A stretch of DNA of 64,000 nt from NCBI GenBank assembly GCA_001513045.1, contig LFSB01000027.1:19316-83315 (forward strand), given 5' to 3'. This stretch comes from Clostridiales bacterium DTU089. Lineage in GTDB: Bacteria > Bacillota > Clostridia > Oscillospirales > Acutalibacteraceae. Shown here in pieces: positions 34,406 through 43,599 of the stretch. The position numbers and the translations under genes were made by a program. How positions within the stretch are numbered: position 1 is the stretch's first letter; the number at the start of each line of letters is the position of its first letter. Under the pieces are notes generated by a model, which had not been told where the DNA came from, ran no database searches, and worked only from the letters and a program-made list of their open reading frames with translations.

Positions 34406-35011
34406 TCAGCAGCAGGGAATGAGGTCTCCGCCCATGCACTCACAGCAGCAATCGGCACATATAAGACCGGAGCACACATCACAAAGCTTTCCGCTGTCGC
34501 TTTTATTGCTTGTTTTAAAACCGCCGTTACGTTTGTTTACAAGGTCATTATACGTTGCGGCATATTCCTTGTTATCCGGGTCGAGTCTGCAGGCCTCCGA
34601 AAAATTACCGGCAGCCTGCTCAAACCAACCTCTGCGGTGCTGAATAAGCGCCTTTAAATAATGCCATTCGGCGTTTCTGTCCGCAAGTGGAATTCCGTCA
34701 AGAATTGTTTCGGCATCGTCAATTCTGCCGGAATTTATGGTTGTGCGTACATCCGAAAAATCAGAGCCTGACGGTGTATAATAGGTCTGATTGTAGTTGC
34801 TTCCGTAAGTGCCGCCGGCGCCTCTTGAGGCAATAATCGCATCATATGCCTCATCGAGTTCTTTCATTTTCTGTGCGGCAATATCCGACAGCGGTCCTGA
34901 GGCATATCTTTCATCCTGATATTTTTTAGCGAGTGCCTTGTATGCTTCGCGAAGCTGTGCCTCACTTGCGTTTTCAGAAATACCGAGAATCTCATAGGGG
35001 CTTCTGTCCAT
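34406..35011 (-). CDS. J-domain-like protein without HPD, Cys-rich C-terminus
   Basis: The 201-residue protein opens with a J-domain fold (SPYEILGISENASEAQLREAYKALAKKY), but the HPD tripeptide that stimulates DnaK is replaced by QDE. A TPR-like helical region follows (about 85-150), then an end with eight Cys in about 25 residues, including CSGLICADCCCECMGG. Such proteins are frequent in Clostridia beside DUF5685. Loss of HPD means it is unlikely to activate Hsp70 and may instead be a scaffold. ATG 35011 has GAGGTG seven bases upstream and overlaps the DUF5685 gene by 20 bases. Confidence 0.75.
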   Translation of the reverse strand: MDRSPYEILGISENASEAQLREAYKALAKKYQDERYASGPLSDIAAQKMKELDEAYDAIIASRGAGGTYGSNYNQTYYTPSGSDFSDVRTTINSGRIDDAETILDGIPLADRNAEWHYLKALIQHRRGWFEQAAGNFSEACRLDPDNKEYAATYNDLVNKRNGGFKTSNKSDSGKLCDVCSGLICADCCCECMGGDLIPCC

Positions 35012-35903
35012 CTTCCGCACCTCTTTTCCTTTTTTTCTTTATTACGTCCGCCGAGCTTGCTATTCGTGAAGCTTCGGCATCAAGTCCGTCATATATTATG
35101 TTTTTCAAAACCCGGTTAAACGGTCCGGGCTCAAGCAGGTCACAGGCGGCTGCCGCCTCCCCCGCCGTAAGCTCAAGAATTTCGTTTATACGTCCGGAGT
35201 ATTCTTTTATCTGCCCTGAGCTGTTTATGCCGAATTCAAAAACATACGGATTAAAGCTGTGGCTTTTTAAATCAGCCGCAAGGTCATCGAATGCGTCCGC
35301 AAGATACACCCATCTGCCCACGCAGTAACCGAGACGGTTGAGAATACGCTTTTGTGTTTCGTTCTCGGAAAGCCCGCCGAAGCACGAGGCAAGCGCTTTT
35401 GCAGACGAATCCGCGGCGCTGTCAATAGTGGCGCTTTTACTGTTTTCAATTGTGTTTTGTTCGGAAATACATTCTGATATAATTTTTGCTTCATCGGGTC
35501 TGAGTGAGGCGGCTTTTTTGAATTTGCGGCTGTAAAACACGCTTAATACGCGAAAGAAAAGCCTTTTTAATCCTTTTGAATCCGCGGCATTGTCCTGAAG
35601 CTTGTATTTCAGCATAAGCATGGCGAGGTCTGCGGCACGAGCCGTGATTTCGTTTTCGCAATCAAGATAATGACATTTCTTGGCGGGATTAAACCGGCAG
35701 CGTCCGCTTGAAAAGGCGCAGCCCTCCCCTTTTACCTCAAGACCGGTAACAGCGAAAAAAGTAAGGTCATAATTCAATATAAAACGAGCAGATATACCGT
35801 ACCGTTTACCGAGCGTCCGGCAAACAGAGCAATATACTCCGCGATACGCCTCATAATCTTTTACCAGAAGCTCCGGCTTGAAAATCCTGACATATCCGAA
35901 CAC
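34992..35903 (-). CDS. DUF5685 family protein
   Basis: This 303-residue protein begins FGYVRIFKPELLVKDYEAYRGVYCSVCRTLGKRYG, has further Cys in CRFNPAKKC, and two acidic stretches (DLAMLMLKYKLQDN, LADAFDDLAADL) in a helical body, all matching DUF5685 as I know it from Clostridia. The DxxxD-type helices recall polyprenyl synthase-like folds, but that is inference and the function is unknown. It starts with GTG at 35903 after a GGGGGT site. It heads the operon with the J-like protein and membrane protein. Confidence 0.75.
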   Translation of the reverse strand: MFGYVRIFKPELLVKDYEAYRGVYCSVCRTLGKRYGISARFILNYDLTFFAVTGLEVKGEGCAFSSGRCRFNPAKKCHYLDCENEITARAADLAMLMLKYKLQDNAADSKGLKRLFFRVLSVFYSRKFKKAASLRPDEAKIISECISEQNTIENSKSATIDSAADSSAKALASCFGGLSENETQKRILNRLGYCVGRWVYLADAFDDLAADLKSHSFNPYVFEFGINSSGQIKEYSGRINEILELTAGEAAAACDLLEPGPFNRVLKNIIYDGLDAEASRIASSADVIKKKRKRGAEDGQKPL

Positions 35904-35978
35904 AAAAAGAACCCCCGTTCGACTTATATAATTATTATACAAGTAAAACAGGGTTATTTAATTAACATATTGTAAACT

Positions 35979-37283
35979 TTATTCTTTTTTTACCGCGCCG
36001 AACCTCTTGATTGAATTTTCTCCGCTCTCAAATGCTTCGGAGTCGGTTGCCGTACATTCGGCAAGCGGTATACCGTTATATATTTTAAGCGCTTGCGCAA
36101 GCGCATCCGGGTTTTCCGAGGATATAAGCAACGGGACGGATATATATGTCTGAACCTCCGAAACAAGGCGCGGAAGGATTTTTACCGTGTCAATTCCCGG
36201 AGCATCCGCACATACGGAGTATATTTCGGCACCGGACGGGGCATTGTCGAACACGGCATCGCAGACGCAGTCCAAGTCCCCTTTTGCAAGATTTTCGGAA
36301 AGTGTTTTATCCGAAGATGCGTCAAGCAGGATTCCCACAGATGTCTTTCCCTGAATATATTCAACACATACAGAGCCTGATGTTACATATTTCTTTGCGG
36401 ATTTTGACAACGGCGGAACAGCAATACTACCGAACATTTCCGAAAGCGTCTTTATATGCTCCGGAGTTGTGCCGCAGCATCCGCCGACTGCGGAAAGCCC
36501 GTAACCGACAGCCGACTGCATCTGAGAGGCAAAGCCTGCGGCATCGAGAGAATAGCATGCCGCTCCGTTTTTCATTTCGGGAAGTCCGGCGTTAGGCATA
36601 AGCAATACAGGCATACCGGAAAAGTCAATAATTTCCTTTGCAAAGCCTGTCGCAAATTCGGGACCGAAGCCGCAATTCAGGCTTACTCCGTCAACTCCGA
36701 GCGACATAAGCAGAGAGTACGCGGTTTTGATGTCGGCGCCGGTTAGCAATCTTCCGTTTTTATCAAGTGAAAAGCTTGCTATAACCGGCAGAGAGGTGTA
36801 CTCCTTTGCCGCAAGCACGGCAGCCTTCATTTCGTAGGTGTCGGTCATGGTTTCAATCAGAATCAGGTCGGCACCTGCACGTTCTCCTGCCTGTGCCGCC
36901 TCCCCGAACGCTTCATAGGCGGTGTCAAATTGCAAATCACCTATCGGATACAGAAAACGCCCGGTAGGGCCGATATCCATTGCGGTAAATACATTTTTGT
37001 TCGCCGACCGTGCACATTCAACCGCACATTTCACCGACGCTTCAACTACCTGAGAGGCTGTGTATTCATCACTTTTCAGCTTCAGTGAGTTTGCCCCGAA
37101 GGTATTGGCGGTTATAACGTCACATCCCGCTTCTATATATGCGCGATGTATTTCCGCAACCTTTTCCGGCTCCACAAGACATGCAAATTGTGCGGGACAT
37201 TCAAGCTCTGCATTTTGAAGCATTGAGCCCATTGCACCGTCAAATATCATTATGCGTTTTCCAAAAGAATCCAAAAATTTCAT
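35979..37283 (-). CDS. homocysteine S-methyltransferase domain protein with remnant pterin-binding domain
   Basis: The first 290 residues form a homocysteine-binding barrel with IFDGAMGSML, TANTFGANS, SLNCGFGPE and the zinc motif GGCCGTTPEH. The remaining 140 residues resemble only part of the pterin-binding barrel of MetH-type proteins (GIDTVKILPRLVSEVQ, VPLLISSENPDALAQAL); half of that domain and the cobalamin part are absent. The protein is 434 residues, against about 800 for Clostridia relatives with all parts. It may use S-methylmethionine or betaine directly, or a separate corrinoid partner. GAGG precedes the ATG. Confidence 0.8.
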   Translation of the reverse strand: MKFLDSFGKRIMIFDGAMGSMLQNAELECPAQFACLVEPEKVAEIHRAYIEAGCDVITANTFGANSLKLKSDEYTASQVVEASVKCAVECARSANKNVFTAMDIGPTGRFLYPIGDLQFDTAYEAFGEAAQAGERAGADLILIETMTDTYEMKAAVLAAKEYTSLPVIASFSLDKNGRLLTGADIKTAYSLLMSLGVDGVSLNCGFGPEFATGFAKEIIDFSGMPVLLMPNAGLPEMKNGAACYSLDAAGFASQMQSAVGYGLSAVGGCCGTTPEHIKTLSEMFGSIAVPPLSKSAKKYVTSGSVCVEYIQGKTSVGILLDASSDKTLSENLAKGDLDCVCDAVFDNAPSGAEIYSVCADAPGIDTVKILPRLVSEVQTYISVPLLISSENPDALAQALKIYNGIPLAECTATDSEAFESGENSIKRFGAVKKE

Positions 37284-37312
37284 ATTTATTGCCTCAAAAC
37301 CCGGTATTATTG

Positions 37313-38359
37313 TTAAAAAGATTCCAGTCCGGTCGCAACACGAAGTATTTTTCTTGCGTCCGCTGCATCAATCTGACCGCTTGAATTTATATCTCCGAAC
37401 TGTACTTGCTCTGCGGACGGGTTTTCAAGCTCTGTGGCAAAGCGCAAGGCCATCCTTGCGTCATATGCCTGAACAGTACCGCTTCCGTCAACATCGCCCA
37501 TCATGAAATATCCGAAGCTTTTTAATTTAATCTTTGCACCGTTGTTTAAAGCGTAAGCGTATGCGGCCGAGCGTTCGGCGCAGGTTATGGTTATGTCGTG
37601 CGATATTGCGCTCGCTTCATCCTCCATAAGAGCAAACGCCCTGGAACCGACTGATGAAACCGTAGCCGGAACCGTAACCTCTTTAAGCTCGGGGCAGTTT
37701 TCAAAGGCGTCGGCTCCTATGCTCTTTACGCTGGAAGCAAATGTGACAGCGGCAAGGGTTTTGCAATTGAAAAACGCGCTTTTGCCCACAGCTTCCACAG
37801 GCGACGGAATATCGACCGACGCAAGAGCCGGACAGCCGGAAAATGCGTAATCGTCAATTGTCTTCACAGAGCTTCCGAATACTATTGTTGCAAGAGCGGT
37901 ACAACCCGAAAACGCATTTCTCGATATTACCTCAAGTGCATCGTTGACTCTGAGAGAGGTTATTTTCGTGCACTTCTGAAAAGCATACGCTCCCAGATTG
38001 CGCAAGGCGGCGGGAAGCACAAGCTCGCCTTCAAATTTTATTCCGGAGAACACATTATCCTCTATTGTTTCAAGAGTAGCGGGGAAAATGATGCTTTTTA
38101 TTCTGTCCTTGACAAAGCCGAGTGAACCGCTTGCGATTTCGGTAACGGGTTTTCCGCCGAGAGTATCCGGAAGAGTAAGCACTCCGTCGCTTCCGACACA
38201 CGAGGCCTTGGCAGTGGTGATTTTTGCCGAGCTTCCGGAGTTTACAAGAACATAATTGAATCCGTTTTCAAACTCAACGGCATATGCCGGAATTATTACT
38301 GCACTTACAAGCAAAAGCACAGCAAGGGCAATTGCGGCAATTTTCGGATATTTTTTCAT
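37313..38359 (-). CDS. secreted leucine-rich-repeat protein with C-terminal dockerin
   Basis: The 348-residue protein has a signal peptide (KKYPKIAAIALAVLLLVSAVIIPAYA), then BspA-type LRR_5 repeats (about 60-260) with repeated units of the kind AFSGCTALATIVFGSSVKTIDDYAF. A type I dockerin-like pair ends it: GDVDGSGTVQAYDARMALRF and GDINSSGQIDAADARKILRV, both calcium-loop like. It is therefore exported and may dock onto a cohesin scaffold. AGGAG precedes the ATG. The downstream methyltransferase on the same strand is only 29 bases away, an odd pairing. Confidence 0.85.
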   Translation of the reverse strand: MKKYPKIAAIALAVLLLVSAVIIPAYAVEFENGFNYVLVNSGSSAKITTAKASCVGSDGVLTLPDTLGGKPVTEIASGSLGFVKDRIKSIIFPATLETIEDNVFSGIKFEGELVLPAALRNLGAYAFQKCTKITSLRVNDALEVISRNAFSGCTALATIVFGSSVKTIDDYAFSGCPALASVDIPSPVEAVGKSAFFNCKTLAAVTFASSVKSIGADAFENCPELKEVTVPATVSSVGSRAFALMEDEASAISHDITITCAERSAAYAYALNNGAKIKLKSFGYFMMGDVDGSGTVQAYDARMALRFATELENPSAEQVQFGDINSSGQIDAADARKILRVATGLESF

Positions 38360-38379
38360 AAATACACACTCCTGTTTCT

Positions 38380-39447
38380 TTATGCAAGCACTACCTCGTG
38401 ACCTGTTCTTGCGGATTCATACACCGCGTCAAGTATGCGCATCATATCCACACCGTCCTGTGCCGGAGCGCGGCACGGCGTACCGTTTATTACGCAATCA
38501 ACATAGTGATCCATCTCTCGTGCAAACAATCCGTCAAAGCTCAGCGCTGTATCGCGGTTAAAGTCGATATTCACAAGATAATCGTTTATCTGCGAGTATA
38601 TTTCGATTTTCGGGTCAAGCTTTGCGCCTGCCTTGGTTCCGAAAAGCTCTATGTCTCCGGTATCGTTTTTCAGATTGAGGCTGAAGCTTGCCTCCACGGA
38701 CAGTACCGCTCCGTTGTCGAATCTTATCATTGCCGAAGCGAGGTCTTCAACATCGCATATATCGTTTGTTGCCCTTCCGGTGGAAACATAGGCGCGCTTG
38801 CCCTTGATTTCAGGACGGTTAAAAAGCTTTTGAAAGGTTGCGCCGTACACGGAGACCGGCTGGGGGTTGCCCATGAGGTAACGTACCAGGTCGATTACAT
38901 GTACGCCGAGGTCTATGAGAGGACCGCCGCCGGAGCGTGAGATGTCACCGAACCAGCCGCCGGGATTTCCGTTGCGGCGCAGATAGGTCGCCTTTGAATA
39001 GTAGATATCGCCGAAAAAGCCGGAGTCAATGTAGTCCTTGAGAATTTCACAATCGTTACCGTAACGGCGAACAAAGCCTATCATAAGCAATTTTCCGGCT
39101 TTGTCCGCGGCGGCTTTCATAGCTCTCGCCTGCTCGGCGTTCATAGCCATGGGCTTTTCACAAAGCACATGCTTACCCGCTTCAAGTGCGGCAATCGAGC
39201 ACTCGGCGTGAGCACTGTTCCAGGTGCAGACGCTTACCGCGTCAATTTCCTTGAGCTTGAGCAAATCCGCTTTATCGGTAAATCTGCGCTCTGCGGGAAT
39301 ACCGTATTTATCGCCCATTATGTTAAGCTGCTTTTCGTTTATGTCGCAGAAGGCGTAAAGCTCGACCTCCGGATTTTTCAGATATCCGTTGATATGCTCA
39401 TTGCTGATTCCGCCCGTTCCGATAATTCCTACCTTTATTTTTGCCAT
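38380..39447 (-). CDS. Gfo/Idh/MocA family oxidoreductase
   Basis: The 355-residue dehydrogenase has the NAD motif GIIGTGGISNEHI, the family CEKPMAMN motif (about 91-98), and a substrate domain with GGPLIDLGVHVIDL containing the catalytic His/Asp region. Such proteins oxidise sugars, cyclitols or sugar amides; this one is not close to the copy at 6.4 kb beyond the common motifs. AAGGAAG precedes ATG 39447, and a promoter lies about 30 bases upstream. Gene starts 20 bases before the LRR-dockerin gene ends its run, suggesting cotranscription. Confidence 0.88.
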   Translation of the reverse strand: MAKIKVGIIGTGGISNEHINGYLKNPEVELYAFCDINEKQLNIMGDKYGIPAERRFTDKADLLKLKEIDAVSVCTWNSAHAECSIAALEAGKHVLCEKPMAMNAEQARAMKAAADKAGKLLMIGFVRRYGNDCEILKDYIDSGFFGDIYYSKATYLRRNGNPGGWFGDISRSGGGPLIDLGVHVIDLVRYLMGNPQPVSVYGATFQKLFNRPEIKGKRAYVSTGRATNDICDVEDLASAMIRFDNGAVLSVEASFSLNLKNDTGDIELFGTKAGAKLDPKIEIYSQINDYLVNIDFNRDTALSFDGLFAREMDHYVDCVINGTPCRAPAQDGVDMMRILDAVYESARTGHEVVLA

Positions 39448-39477
39448 ATTGACACTTCCTTTATTTCGTATATTTTT

Positions 39478-39505
39478 ATAATAACACATGCGGCGCTTTT
39501 TTCAA
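39478..39505 (-). promoter_or_regulatory. SigA-type promoter for the oxidoreductase gene
   Basis: Minus-strand TTGAAA (39505-39500) and TATTAT (39483-39478) are 16 bases apart, about 30 bases upstream of the start at 39447. It is back to back with the next promoter. Confidence 0.65.
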
Positions 39506-39536
39506 GGAAAAAATCAAAAGTTTTGTCGGATATTTA

Positions 39537-39565
39537 TGGACAAACCGCCGTAACCAATATATAAT
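39537..39565 (+). promoter_or_regulatory. SigA-type promoter for the PHP gene
   Basis: TGGACA (39537-39542) and a perfect TATAAT (39560-39565) are 17 bases apart, 35 bases before the start at 39600. Confidence 0.75.
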
Positions 39566-39599
39566 GTAACGGTATTTTTTGAAAAGGAAGCGTTAATTT

Positions 39600-40259
39600 A
39601 TGGGATTTCTTATGGAGATGCATGCGCACACCTCCGAAACAAGCCGCTGCGCACGCGTTCCGGCAGAGCGTGTAATCGAAATTTATAAAAACACCGAGTA
39701 TGACGGGATAGTAATTACCGACCACTTTAACAGGTATACCTCTGACCGCTTCGGTGTGGACACTTGGGACGAAAAGGTTACAAGATACCTCGAAGGCTAT
39801 AAAAAGGCGCTGGAGGCTGCCGGAGACGATTTTAAAGTACTTCTCGGCATGGAGCTTTGCATAGACGAGGACACGAATGACTACCTGTGCTACGGAGTAA
39901 CCGAGAAATTTCTGCGCGCACACCCTGAAATTTTTTCTCTTTCTCTCGAGGATGTATCGGAGCTGCTTGAGAAAAACGGTATAGTTTTCACACAGGCACA
40001 CCCGTTCAGGCGTTACATGACTGTTGCGGATTGGAACTGCCTTAAAGGCATGGAGGTACATAACGGCAATCCGCGCCACGACTCCAATAATGAATTTGCT
40101 CAAAAATGGGCTGAAAAGCGCAATCTTATTCCCCTTTCGGGCTCTGATTTTCATCAGGAGGATGATTTCGGTACGGGAGGAATATACTTTAATTCCGAAA
40201 TCCGCTCAAATGATGACCTCGTTAAAGCTTTGCTCAGCAGAGACTTCTCACTGAAATAA
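39600..40259 (+). CDS. PHP-domain metal-dependent phosphoesterase
   Basis: The 219-residue protein shows the four PHP metal motifs in order: EMHAHTSE, ITDHFNRY, FTQAHPF and SGSDFHQ, plus Glu in GMELCID. PHP proteins hydrolyse phosphoesters such as histidinol phosphate or small nucleotides, and the short single-domain form suggests a small-molecule or nucleotide substrate. AAGGAAG precedes ATG 39600; the Met at residue 5 is a possible alternative start. It is transcribed alone from its own promoter. Confidence 0.85.
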   Translation: MGFLMEMHAHTSETSRCARVPAERVIEIYKNTEYDGIVITDHFNRYTSDRFGVDTWDEKVTRYLEGYKKALEAAGDDFKVLLGMELCIDEDTNDYLCYGVTEKFLRAHPEIFSLSLEDVSELLEKNGIVFTQAHPFRRYMTVADWNCLKGMEVHNGNPRHDSNNEFAQKWAEKRNLIPLSGSDFHQEDDFGTGGIYFNSEIRSNDDLVKALLSRDFSLK

Positions 40260-40276
40260 GAGTAAGTCTTTTCCGC

Positions 40277-40305
40277 TTGAATGTCCCCAAGCGCTATGGT
40301 ATAAT
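40277..40305 (+). promoter_or_regulatory. SigA-type promoter for the phosphoesterase gene
   Basis: TTGAAT (40277-40282) and a perfect TATAAT (40300-40305) are separated by 17 bases. The start of transcription would be about 30 bases upstream of the ATG at 40343. Confidence 0.8.
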
Positions 40306-40342
40306 TGTATTGCGGCGAAAAAATATGTATACGGAGGCAATT

Positions 40343-41650
40343 ATGAAAAGTACAACAGAGCCCCAAAATATTATTGAAAGCGTACCGGCTCACGGGAAAA
40401 AGAGAAAGGGAAAAAAGATTTTCATGAAGATTCTTTCGGTATTTCTTGCCGTTGTTATTCTGTTTGTAGGGGTTACAACAGTACTTACGGTTGTCTTTCT
40501 TAATTCTGCAATAAAAAAAGCAAAGCTCATTCCCAACGCAGGCTGCGCTGAGTTGAAAATAGATAACTATGCCGACGGCTGCTGGAATATATATTCGGAT
40601 GACGGCTTAAAGGTGCTGCAATTTACCGATGTTCACCTCGGCGGAGGCTGGATGTCGAAAAACAAGGATGCCATGGCTGTCAATGCGGTAGCCGCCATTA
40701 TTACCGCGGAAAAGCCCGACCTTGTTATTGTTACGGGTGATGCTGCGTATCCGGTTCCCTTCCAGGCGGGCACCTTCAACAATAAATCAGGTGCAAAGCT
40801 GCTTGCCGAATTTATGGAGTCGCTCGGTGTGTACTGGACGCTTTGCTTCGGCAACCACGACACGGAGGCTTACAGCTACTATTCACGTGAGGATATGGCT
40901 GAATTTTATTCAAGCGGTGCATATCCGCACTGCCTGTTCCAATCAGGCCCGTCAGATGTTGACGGTTCGGGAAATCAGGTTATAAATGTTGTAAATTCCG
41001 ACGGAATAATCACACGTTCATTCATTATACTTGATTCCCATTCCTATGTTGACGGGGATTTTCTCGGAATCCAATGGAAATACGACAACCTTCATGAAAA
41101 TCAGGTTGCATGGTACAAATCAACAGTGGAAGCACTTTCCGAGAAGAATCGTGCGGTTGTTTCGGGATTGGATGCTAAAACGGCTGAAAAATATTCATCA
41201 CTTTCCGGCGTTGTGCCCACGAGCATGTTCCTGCATATCCCCCTGACCGAATACAAGGATGCGTGGACTCAGTATTCGGAAAACGGTTTTAAGGATACAG
41301 CCGATGTTAAATACAATTACGGTGTTGCCGGAGAAAGCGGTAAAATAGTTTACTGCGGTATACATAACGATAATATGTTTGAGACAATGCTCTCGCTCGG
41401 CAGCACAGATTCCGTGTTCTGCGGTCACGACCATCTCAACAACTTCTCGCTCAACTATAAAGGAATAAATCTTACATACGGAATGAGTATTGATTACCTC
41501 GCGTATTCGGGAATATCAAAGCAGGGCTCTCAGCGCGGGTGCACAATCCTTGACATTGCGCCGGACGGCGAGATAACCTTTGAACGGAGCAATTATTATC
41601 AGGATAAATATGTACCGCTTACCCCAAAAGAAAGCGTTACAATGCAGTAA
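40343..41650 (+). CDS. membrane-anchored calcineurin-like phosphoesterase
   Basis: The 435-residue protein has a basic N-terminus, one membrane segment (about 33-58), and an external metallophosphoesterase domain with FTDVHLGGG, IVTGDAAYP, FGNHDTEAYSY, FLHIPL and VFCGHDHLNN. These give a full metal site. It resembles fungal and bacterial extracellular phosphodiesterases of the DCR2 type. GGAGG lies five bases before the ATG. A second, unrelated membrane phosphoesterase is at 13.8-15.3 kb. It ends at a bidirectional terminator. Confidence 0.88.
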   Translation: MKSTTEPQNIIESVPAHGKKRKGKKIFMKILSVFLAVVILFVGVTTVLTVVFLNSAIKKAKLIPNAGCAELKIDNYADGCWNIYSDDGLKVLQFTDVHLGGGWMSKNKDAMAVNAVAAIITAEKPDLVIVTGDAAYPVPFQAGTFNNKSGAKLLAEFMESLGVYWTLCFGNHDTEAYSYYSREDMAEFYSSGAYPHCLFQSGPSDVDGSGNQVINVVNSDGIITRSFIILDSHSYVDGDFLGIQWKYDNLHENQVAWYKSTVEALSEKNRAVVSGLDAKTAEKYSSLSGVVPTSMFLHIPLTEYKDAWTQYSENGFKDTADVKYNYGVAGESGKIVYCGIHNDNMFETMLSLGSTDSVFCGHDHLNNFSLNYKGINLTYGMSIDYLAYSGISKQGSQRGCTILDIAPDGEITFERSNYYQDKYVPLTPKESVTMQ

Positions 41651-41659
41651 CAAAAAATT

Positions 41660-41696
41660 AACGGTTGCTTACAAGCTGTAAGCAACCGTTTTTTAT
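41660..41696. terminator. bidirectional terminator between phosphoesterase and tsf
   Basis: A perfect 13-bp stem (arms 41660-41672 and 41678-41690, loop AAGCT) is followed by TTTTAT on the plus side and preceded by a run of A that gives U residues on the minus strand. It ends both convergent transcripts. Confidence 0.92.
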
Positions 41697-41706
41697 ATGC
41701 TGTTGA

Positions 41707-42627
41707 TTATTTAATCATGCCTGCGACTTCGTCTGCGAAGTTGTCTTCTCTTTTCTGAAGTCCCTCGCCCTTTGCAAAGCGAACGAAATCAAGAACCTTT
41801 ATGCTTGCGCCGAGAGCCTTTGCGGTATTCTCAACGTACTTTGCAACTGTAATGTCGCCGTCCTTAACGAACTGCTGCTCAAGCAGGCAGACTTCCTTGC
41901 AGAACTTTGCGATTTTGCCGGAGATGATACCCTCGAGAACCTTTTCGGGCTTACCCTTCATCTTCTCATCCTCCTGCATCTGAACAGCGAGGATTTCCTT
42001 CTCGTGAGCTATAACATCGGCAGGTACTGAGGCGTTGTCAAGATACTGGGGGCTCATTGCCGCTATCTGCATAGCAACATCCTTACCCATGAGCTTGAAT
42101 TCGTCCTTCGCTGCGGTTGCGTCATCAACATCAAAATGAACCATAACACCGACGGTGCCGCCCATGTGGATGTAAGTTGCAACAACGCCTTCTGTTCTTG
42201 CAAAACGGCGAACCTTGAGGTTCTCGCCTATTGAAAGGATTTTATCCTGAACGTTTTCGGTAACTGTTCTGTCGCTTCCGGCAAGCTTCATTTCGCCGAG
42301 AGCTTCAACATCGGCAGGATTGTTGTCCGCTACGGTATGAGCTATTGCGGCAGCAAGCTTCTGGAATTCCTCGTTCTTTGCAACGAAGTCTGTCTCGGAG
42401 TTAACCTCAACGAGAACGCCGACCTTACCGTCACTGTATGCGACAACTGCGCCTTCCGCTGCTATTCTTCCCGCCTTCTTGGTTGCGGCGGCAAGACCCT
42501 TTTCGCGGAGAAAGTCGATTGCCTTATCCATATCGCCGTCTGATTCGACGAGTGCTTTTTTGCAGTCCATCATGCCGACTCCGGTCTTTTCACGCAGAGC
42601 CTGAACATCTTTTGCTGTGAATGCCAT
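41707..42627 (-). CDS. tsf: translation elongation factor Ts
   Basis: EF-Ts exchanges GDP on EF-Tu. The 306-residue protein has the N-terminal UBA-like domain with VGMMDCKKALVE and GLAAATKKAGRIAAEG, then NSETDFVAKNEEF, and the core dimer-forming region with GKPEKVLEGIISGKIAKF and LLEQQFVKD. It follows rpsB by about 60 bases, the usual pair. GGAGG precedes the ATG. Confidence 0.98.
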   Translation of the reverse strand: MAFTAKDVQALREKTGVGMMDCKKALVESDGDMDKAIDFLREKGLAAATKKAGRIAAEGAVVAYSDGKVGVLVEVNSETDFVAKNEEFQKLAAAIAHTVADNNPADVEALGEMKLAGSDRTVTENVQDKILSIGENLKVRRFARTEGVVATYIHMGGTVGVMVHFDVDDATAAKDEFKLMGKDVAMQIAAMSPQYLDNASVPADVIAHEKEILAVQMQEDEKMKGKPEKVLEGIISGKIAKFCKEVCLLEQQFVKDGDITVAKYVENTAKALGASIKVLDFVRFAKGEGLQKREDNFADEVAGMIK

Positions 42628-42649
42628 AAATTTATCCTCCTTAAAATCG

Positions 42650-42671
42650 GGGCGGAAATTGAATTCCGCCC
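42650..42671 (-). terminator. rpsB-tsf intergenic hairpin, probable attenuator or processing site
   Basis: An 8-bp GC-rich stem (arms 42650-42657 and 42664-42671, loop ATTGAA) lies between rpsB and tsf. On the minus strand it is followed by only four T residues before the tsf ribosome binding site, so it would terminate weakly at most. Confidence 0.5.
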
Positions 42672-42687
42672 TTATTTATTCTTTCTT

Positions 42688-43425
42688 TTAAGCGTCTGCT
42701 TCTTCCGAAGCATCCTCATCCTCTATCTGGGGAAGATTCTGCTCGCCCTGTCTGCCTTCAATAACAGCATCTGCCATTGCGCCTGCGATAAGCTTAACTG
42801 CACGGATAGCGTCATCGTTTCCGGGAATTACATAATCAATCTCGTCGGGGTCGCAGTTTGTGTCAACAATTGCAACAATCGGAATACCGAGCTTCTTGGC
42901 CTCTGCTACGGCGATTCTTTCCTTGCGGGGGTCAACTATAAACATAGCTGCCGGCTGCTTCTTCATTTCGGTGATACCGCCCATGAACTTTTCAAGCTTT
43001 TCCTTCTCGAGGTTGAGCTTTATAACTTCCTTCTTGGGAAGAAGGTCATAGGTTCCGTCGGTCTCCATAGCCTTGAGCTGTGCGAGTCTCTTTATTCTTC
43101 TCTGAATGGTGTTGAAGTTGGTAAGCATACCGCCGAGCCAACGTGCGTTTACGAAAGACATTCCGCAACGGATTGCTTCGTCACGAACGGACTCCTGAGC
43201 CTGCTTCTTGGTGCCGACAAAAAGAATGTCGCCGCCGTTTGCCGAGATATCACGTACGAACATGTACGCTTCCTCGAGCTTTTTGACCGTCTTCTGAAGG
43301 TCGATGATGTAGATGCCGTTGCGCTCCGTAAAAATATAGGGAGCCATTTTGGGGTTCCACCTTCTGGTCTGATGACCGAAATGGACGCCTGCTTCGAGCA
43401 GTTGCTTCATGGATACTACTGACAT
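42688..43425 (-). CDS. rpsB: 30S ribosomal protein S2
   Basis: S2 sits at the neck of the 30S subunit and helps mRNA contact. The 245-residue protein carries [19 protein letters not shown] at the start, [14 protein letters not shown], and [28 protein letters not shown] near the end, with an acidic tail. The start follows AGGAGG. It is transcribed with tsf from a promoter about 110 bases upstream; no defined S2 autoregulatory leader was recognised. Confidence 0.98.
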   Translation of the reverse strand: MSVVSMKQLLEAGVHFGHQTRRWNPKMAPYIFTERNGIYIIDLQKTVKKLEEAYMFVRDISANGGDILFVGTKKQAQESVRDEAIRCGMSFVNARWLGGMLTNFNTIQRRIKRLAQLKAMETDGTYDLLPKKEVIKLNLEKEKLEKFMGGITEMKKQPAAMFIVDPRKERIAVAEAKKLGIPIVAIVDTNCDPDEIDYVIPGNDDAIRAVKLIAGAMADAVIEGRQGEQNLPQIEDEDASEEADA

Positions 43426-43537
43426 TGATATTTCCTCCTTTTTTCTTAAAACCTCCGAGCCGGTTCAATTCAAGAGACACCACGCATTGCTGCGCAGACG
43501 GCATCTCCGATCGCCTGCCCGTGTGTTTTGCCCGCAA

Positions 43538-43566
43538 ATTATATCATAACAATATCGTTATTGCAA
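43538..43566 (-). promoter_or_regulatory. SigA-type promoter for rpsB-tsf
   Basis: Minus-strand TTGCAA (43566-43561) and a perfect TATAAT (43543-43538) are exactly 17 bases apart. The leader to the rpsB start is about 105 bases. Confidence 0.82.
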
Positions 43567-43599
43567 GTGATTTCTTTTAAAAAAACCGATATTTTCGCC

